Positions 4,823-8,620 of a DNA stretch of 8,620 bases are shown here, in pieces. The DNA lies in contig DATGIN010000176.1 of NCBI GenBank assembly GCA_035295705.1, forward strand, positions 1-8,620. Reading direction: 5' to 3'. The DNA is from Poindextera sp035295705 (GTDB taxonomy: Bacteria > Pseudomonadota > Alphaproteobacteria > Caulobacterales > Caulobacteraceae). The first letter of the stretch is position 1. Each line of letters begins with the position of its first letter. A model generated the notes under the pieces. That model was not told where the DNA came from. It did no database searches and saw only the letters and a program-made list of their open reading frames with translations. Position numbers and translations under genes: made by a program.

Positions 4823-7660
4823 ATGTACGGCGCCAAGCGGCTGACTGCGGCCGCGCTCTTCGTGCTCTCGACCAGCCTGGGCGCCGCGCACGCCGCGCCG
4901 ACGCCGCCGCCGGCCAACGTCTGGCCGCAGACCTATTCGTCGCTCCCGGCCGACCCGACGATGCGGTTCGGCACGCTGCCGAACGGCATGCGCTACGTCG
5001 TCATGCACAATGCGACGCCGGCGGGCCAGACGTCCTTCCGCCTGCGGTTCGCGGCCGGTTCGATGGACGAGACCGACGCCGAGCAGGGCCTCGCGCACCT
5101 TCTGGAGCACATGGCGTTCGACGGTTCGACGCACGTGCCCGATGGCGAGATGATCAAGATCCTCGAGCGGCACGGCCTGTCGTTCGGCGCCGATACGAAC
5201 GCGTCGACCTCGTGGGAGCAGACGGTCTACGAGCTCGACCTGCCGAAATCGGACGCCGATACCCTGGGCACGAGTCTTATGCTGCTGCGCGAAGTGGCGA
5301 GCGAGCTCAAGCTCGATCAGGCCTCGATCGACAAGGAAAAGGGCGTCGTCCTCTCCGAGGAGCGGCTGCGCGACACGCCAAGCTATCACGTGAGCAAGGC
5401 GGGCCTCGAGCTGGACCTGAAGGGCCAGATCGCCGCCGAGCGCTTCCCGATCGGCAAGGTCGAGGCGGTCAGGAACGCCACCCGCGAGCAGCTGCTCGAC
5501 CTCTACACCCACTTCTATCGTCCCGAGCGCGCGGTGTTGATCGCCGTCGGCGACTTCGACCCGGCCGCGATGGAGGCCGAGATCAAGGCGCACTTCGCGG
5601 ACTGGACGGCCAAGGCGCCGCCGAAGCCGGACCCCGACCATGGCGTCCCGATGGCGCGAGGCGCCGTGACCGAGCTGCACGTCGAGCAGGGCGCGCCGGA
5701 GCTGGTCGAGATGAACTGGGTGCAGCCGCCCGACCTCGCGCCCGACTCCAAGGCCAAGCGGCGGCGCGACATGATCGACAACCTGGCGCTAGCGGTGCTG
5801 AACCGTCGGCTGGCGCGGCTGGTGCGCTCGGACAATCCGCCGTTCGCGGCGGCCTCGGCCTCCCGCGGCGACGTCTTCCACTCGGCCGAAGTGACCACGA
5901 TCCAGGCGCGCTCGAAGCCCGGCGACTGGCGCGATGCGATGACCGCGGCCGACCAGGAGGTGCGGCGCATCGTCCGCTACGGCGTCTCCGCCGACGAGCT
6001 GGCGACCGAGGTCGACGCGTACCGGGCCCTCTTGAAGGCGGCCGCCCAGGGCGAGGCGACCCGCAACACGCCGGCCGTCGCCGACGACATCGCGGCCACG
6101 CTGGACTCGCCCGAGGTCGAGACCAGCCCGTCCGAGGACCTGGCGCTGTTCGAGGAGGACGTGCGGGGGCTAACGCCCGCCGACATCTCCACCGCGCTCA
6201 AGTCGGTGTTCGCCGGCTCCGGCCCGCTGACGCTGGTTTCCAACGCGCACCCGGTGGACGGGGGCGAGCAGGCCGTCGCGCAGGCGTTCGCCAAGATCGA
6301 CGCCGAGCCGGTGGCTCCGCCCACCGCGCAAGCCGAGCTGACTTGGCCCTACGGCGACCAGGGCGCGCCTGGCGCGGTCGTCGCGCGGCGCGAGATCTCC
6401 GATCTGGGCGTGACGTTCGTCGAGTTCGCGAACGGCGTGCGGCTGACGGTCAAGCCGACCAAGTTCAAGACCGAGGAGATCGAGGTTCAGGCGCGGGTGG
6501 GCCATGGGCGCCTCGACCTGTCGGCCGCAAAGGCCGCCCCGCTGTGGGCCGCCACCGGTTTCCCCGAAGGCGGCCTCGATCGCATCGACACCCAGGACAT
6601 CGATCGCGTGCTGCGCTCGAAGATCGTCGGGCGCCAATTCGGCGTCGCCGACGATGCCTTCGTTCTCAGCGGCGCCACCAGGCCCGAGGACCTGGACATC
6701 CAGCTGCAACTGCTCGCCGCCTATGTCGCCCACCCGGGCTGGCGGCCGGCGGGCTTCGAACGGCTGCAGACGGAGGCGCCGGCCTACCTCGATCAGCTGG
6801 ACGCGACGCCGAACGGGGTCCTGAACCGCGACCTGGCCAGCCTGATGCACTCAAAGGACCCGCGCTGGGGGATTCCGGCGCTCGACCAGATCCGGTCCGA
6901 AACGCCGGCGGACCTGAAGACGATGCTGGCCGGTCCGCTGGGCGATGGGCCGATCGAAGTCGTCGTGGTTGGCGACACCACCGTCGACGCCGCGATCAAG
7001 GCGGTCGGCGCCACGTTCGGTTCGCTGCCGAAGCGGCAGCCGGACGGACCCGACCCGCTCGAACAGGTCGCCTTCCCCTCCCCGACCCCGACGCCGATCG
7101 TGCTCAGCCACACCGGACGCGCCGACCAGGCGGTGGGGCTGATCGCCTGGCCGACCGAAGACTTCTATTCCGACACGCTGCGCGCGCGGCGGCTTTCGCT
7201 GTTGGGCGACGTGCTCGAGCTTCGCCTCACCGACCAGCTGCGCAAGGCCGAAAGCGTCACCTACACGCCGCAGGCCGGCGCCGCTTCCTCGGCCGTCTTC
7301 CCGCACTACGGCTACATCATGGCCGAGGTCGAGGTGCCGCCGGCCAAGCTCGCCGGCTTCTTCACCGACGTGGGGTCGATCGTCGCCGATCTGGCCGCGC
7401 ACGAGATAAGCCCCGACGAGCTGGAGCGCGTGAAGAAGCCGGCCGTCGACGACCTCGAGCAACGGCGGCTGACCAACGAGTACTGGCTGGCGGCGCTGGC
7501 GGGCGCGCAGGCGGACCCCCGCCGCCTGGAGGCGATCCGCGACGCGGTCGAGCAGGTGCAGAGCGTGACAGCCGACGACATCCGCCGCGAGGCGCAAGCC
7601 TACCTGGTCGACGCAAAGGCCTGGAAGCTCGAAGTCACCCCGAAGACCGCCACGCCTTAG
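4823..7660 (+). CDS. periplasmic M16 family zinc metallopeptidase, PqqL-like
   Basis: M16 peptidases cut peptides inside a clamshell of two half-barrels. This 945-residue protein has a Sec signal peptide (cleavage near AHA-AP, residues 22-26), so it should act in the periplasm. The N-terminal half carries the inverted zinc motif HLLEH (His92, catalytic Glu95, His96). The third ligand is most likely Glu179, since KEKGVVLSEE matches the E-x6-E spacing of insulin-degrading enzyme. GLAHLLEHMAFDGSTH and FGADTNASTSWEQTVY are very like E. coli PqqL (about 930 residues). A second, inactive M16 half begins near 530 (GVTFVEFANGVRLTVKP) and lacks HxxEH. The ATG at 4823 was chosen for the signal peptide and GAGG 8 bases upstream rather than the in-frame 4778 start. 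The gene sits behind two strong hairpins, so it probably has its own promoter, which I could not identify. The substrate is unknown. Confidence 0.93.
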   Translation: MYGAKRLTAAALFVLSTSLGAAHAAPTPPPANVWPQTYSSLPADPTMRFGTLPNGMRYVVMHNATPAGQTSFRLRFAAGSMDETDAEQGLAHLLEHMAFDGSTHVPDGEMIKILERHGLSFGADTNASTSWEQTVYELDLPKSDADTLGTSLMLLREVASELKLDQASIDKEKGVVLSEERLRDTPSYHVSKAGLELDLKGQIAAERFPIGKVEAVRNATREQLLDLYTHFYRPERAVLIAVGDFDPAAMEAEIKAHFADWTAKAPPKPDPDHGVPMARGAVTELHVEQGAPELVEMNWVQPPDLAPDSKAKRRRDMIDNLALAVLNRRLARLVRSDNPPFAAASASRGDVFHSAEVTTIQARSKPGDWRDAMTAADQEVRRIVRYGVSADELATEVDAYRALLKAAAQGEATRNTPAVADDIAATLDSPEVETSPSEDLALFEEDVRGLTPADISTALKSVFAGSGPLTLVSNAHPVDGGEQAVAQAFAKIDAEPVAPPTAQAELTWPYGDQGAPGAVVARREISDLGVTFVEFANGVRLTVKPTKFKTEEIEVQARVGHGRLDLSAAKAAPLWAATGFPEGGLDRIDTQDIDRVLRSKIVGRQFGVADDAFVLSGATRPEDLDIQLQLLAAYVAHPGWRPAGFERLQTEAPAYLDQLDATPNGVLNRDLASLMHSKDPRWGIPALDQIRSETPADLKTMLAGPLGDGPIEVVVVGDTTVDAAIKAVGATFGSLPKRQPDGPDPLEQVAFPSPTPTPIVLSHTGRADQAVGLIAWPTEDFYSDTLRARRLSLLGDVLELRLTDQLRKAESVTYTPQAGAASSAVFPHYGYIMAEVEVPPAKLAGFFTDVGSIVADLAAHEISPDELERVKKPAVDDLEQRRLTNEYWLAALAGAQADPRRLEAIRDAVEQVQSVTADDIRREAQAYLVDAKAWKLEVTPKTATP

Positions 7661-7669
7661 GCGGCGTGC

Positions 7670-7700
7670 AAAGAAAAGGCCCCGACGGGGTGGCGGGGCC
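7670..7700 (-). terminator. intrinsic terminator of the ArsR-family gene
   Basis: On the minus strand GGCCCCG (7700-7694), a 9-base loop and CGGGGCC (7684-7678) form a 7-bp GC stem followed directly by TTTTCTTT (7677-7670). This is a canonical terminator for transcripts coming from the ArsR gene, about 85 bases past its stop. In the plus direction, 10 bases after the M16 stop, the same stem lacks a T-run, so it may act weakly for that gene too. Confidence 0.75.
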
Positions 7701-7784
7701 TCTAGGGGATTTAGGGGCGTCTTCCGATTGGTCGACGCGAGCAAGCGTTAAGAGAACGCGCCTGAACGGGCCCTGAACGGGACG

Positions 7785-8111
7785 TCAGCGCTCTTCGGCG
7801 AGGTAGCCGCCGAGGCGGTCGAGGCGAGCCTCCCATACGAGGCGGCGGTCGGCCAGCCAACGCTCGGCCGCGCCGAGCGCGGCCGGCTCGAGGCGGCAGG
7901 TGCGCACCCGCCCGCGCTTGCTCGACCTGACGAGCCCGCTCGTTTCGAGCAGCTTCAGATGCTGGACGATCGCCGGAAGGGACATCGAATACGGCGCTGC
8001 CAGTTCGCTCACGCTCGCCGGTCCGCGGCAAAGGCGATCGAGCATGCCGCGCCGGGTCGGATCGGCCAACGCCTGGAACATCAGGTCGAGGCCCGGCAGT
8101 TCGTTAGGCAT
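7785..8111 (-). CDS. ArsR-family winged-helix transcriptional regulator
   Basis: ArsR-family repressors are small dimeric winged-helix proteins that release DNA in response to metals or other signals. This 108-residue protein has the family core: FQALADPTRRGMLDRL (12-27), then PASVSELAAPYSMSLPAIVQHLKLLETSGLV (31-61, the helix-turn-helix) and the wing SSKRGRVRTCRLEP (63-76). Its best resemblance is to the metal-independent SdpR-like group (ALADPTRR, then S-x-PAIVQHLK), because the only cysteines, Cys29 and Cys72, do not form a typical metal site. The start MPNELPGLDL at 8111 suits the family; longer frames upstream are Arg-rich non-coding sequence. No Shine-Dalgarno sequence is present and the -10 element abuts the start, suggesting a leaderless mRNA. 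Such regulators are often followed by an SRPBCC (AHSA1) gene, but here a terminator follows. The target is unknown. Confidence 0.9.
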   Translation of the reverse strand: MPNELPGLDLMFQALADPTRRGMLDRLCRGPASVSELAAPYSMSLPAIVQHLKLLETSGLVRSSKRGRVRTCRLEPAALGAAERWLADRRLVWEARLDRLGGYLAEER

Positions 8112-8116
8112 CCGCT

Positions 8117-8145
8117 TAAGTATCAGCCGAGCATGGGCGCGGCAA
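8117..8145 (-). promoter_or_regulatory. promoter of the ArsR-family gene
   Basis: On the minus strand TTGCCG (8145-8140), a 17-base spacer and TACTTA (8122-8117) form a plausible housekeeping promoter. Only 5 bases (AGCGG) separate the -10 element from the ATG at 8111, so transcription should start at or within a base or two of the start codon. Confidence 0.5.
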
Positions 8146-8168
8146 CCGGCTCGACACCTCGCGCGGCC

Positions 8169-8203
8169 AAAGAAAAGGCCCGCCACGACGTGCGTGACGG
8201 GCC
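8169..8203 (-). terminator. intrinsic terminator of the partial cysteine-containing gene
   Basis: On the minus strand GGCCCG-T-CACG pairs with CGTG-G-CGGGCC (8203-8177, one T-G wobble), giving an 11-bp stem with a short loop. TTTTCTTT (8176-8169) follows. It lies about 60 bases past the stop of the gene at 8264 and just upstream of the ArsR promoter, isolating the two genes. Confidence 0.8.
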
Positions 8204-8263
8204 ATCTTGGAGGTTTCCGCGGGGTAGCCGGAAGACGCCCGGCGCCCGCAGGCTCAGCGTAAA

Positions 8264-8620
8264 CTAGTAGACCATCCCGCCGACGCCGCCGTCGATGGTC
8301 ATCGAGCCGACGCTCGTGGCCTCGTCGGTCTCTTCCTTGTAGGCGGTGTAGCGCTCGGTGGTGATCATGGTGAGGATCTTCACGCCCGCGCCGAACCGGC
8401 GAAGCAGCGAACGCTCGTTGCAATCGCGGGCCGGGAGCTGGGCGCGGCAGGCGACGTGGCCGCCACGCTCGTGGAAGAGCGCCTGACCCTTGTCGCAGTC
8501 GAGCGTCCAGCCGTGATCGAAGGCGATCTCGCCATTGTAGTCGGCGAACGTCACGTGCATGCGCGTGCCGGCGATGCAGCGGTAGAGCTCGCCCTCGTAG
8601 GCGTCGTCGATGTCGCGGTC
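8264..8620 (-). CDS. hypothetical protein, C-terminal part (runs off the window)
   Basis: The last 118 residues of a minus-strand protein are visible; the frame stays open to the right edge, so the start lies outside. An internal ATG at 8560 exists, but good coding sequence (DDAYEGELYRCIAGTR) continues upstream of it, so it is not the start. I do not recognise the family. In visible numbering there are four cysteines (15, 42, 58, 67), the last two in HVACRAQLPARDCNERSLLRR, spaced as if for disulphides, which would suggest an exported or surface protein, although no signal is visible. The C-terminus is rich in Thr, Glu and Gly (SVGSMTIDGGVGGMVY). Codon use matches the other genes. It has its own strong terminator downstream. 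Homologues in related Caulobacterales seem likely but I cannot confirm this. Confidence 0.8.
   Translation of the reverse strand, partial: DRDIDDAYEGELYRCIAGTRMHVTFADYNGEIAFDHGWTLDCDKGQALFHERGGHVACRAQLPARDCNERSLLRRFGAGVKILTMITTERYTAYKEETDEATSVGSMTIDGGVGGMVY

Noticed and set aside
4652..5680. 342-codon minus-strand open frame opposite the start of the M16 gene
   Set aside because: It has low-complexity Arg/Val/Leu composition and runs through the two hairpins; it is a shadow of the M16 coding strand.
4753..7776. Long open plus-strand frame of about 1000 codons overlapping the M16 gene in another frame
   Set aside because: Its translation is dominated by Arg, Gly, Ala and Pro with no domain, while the other frame encodes a complete M16 peptidase with HLLEH. 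It is a high-GC shadow.

Overview
The window looks like chromosomal DNA from a high-GC alphaproteobacterium, most likely of the order Caulobacterales (Caulobacter/Phenylobacterium-like). Three things support this. A partial 16S rRNA gene lies at the left edge and has an alphaproteobacterial sequence. A HfaA-HfaB holdfast-anchor gene pair is present. Codon third positions are strongly GC-rich throughout. There is no sign of phage, insertion sequence, CRISPR or recent transfer.

Layout, left to right. Positions 1-468 are the 5' third of a 16S rRNA gene on the minus strand. Its leader contains a boxA-like antitermination signal and a perfect hairpin, and two tandem sigma70-type promoters lie at 749-777 and 898-926. 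A small unrecognised minus-strand gene follows (1014-1217). Next is an Rrf2-family Fe-S-type regulator (1401-1838, plus), which converges with and overlaps a two-CBS-domain protein by 19 bases (1820-2251, minus). Upstream of the CBS gene on the same strand is a rhomboid intramembrane protease (2320-2994, minus).

Divergent from the rhomboid gene, a near-perfect sigma54 (-24/-12) promoter at 3131-3146 precedes hfaA (3191-3613) and hfaB (3618-4658). HfaA is a small secreted, Asn/Gly-rich amyloid-like protein. HfaB is a CsgG-family outer-membrane secretion lipoprotein. By analogy with Caulobacter, HfaB would export and anchor HfaA at the cell surface so that the polysaccharide holdfast sticks to the cell. 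The pair ends at two strong hairpins, and no hfaD follows. A large periplasmic PqqL-like M16 zinc peptidase comes next (4823-7660, plus).

The right end, on the minus strand, holds a short ArsR-family repressor (7785-8111) with a promoter placed so that its mRNA should be leaderless. It also holds the C-terminal part of an unrecognised cysteine-containing protein (8264-8620) that runs off the window. Each of these genes has its own intrinsic terminator, and the two terminators share 14 identical bases.

The points most worth following up are the sigma54 control of hfaAB, the aromatic-free constriction segment of HfaB, the missing hfaD, the leaderless ArsR gene and the four-cysteine Rrf2 protein. 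I did not see a clearly new multi-gene system.
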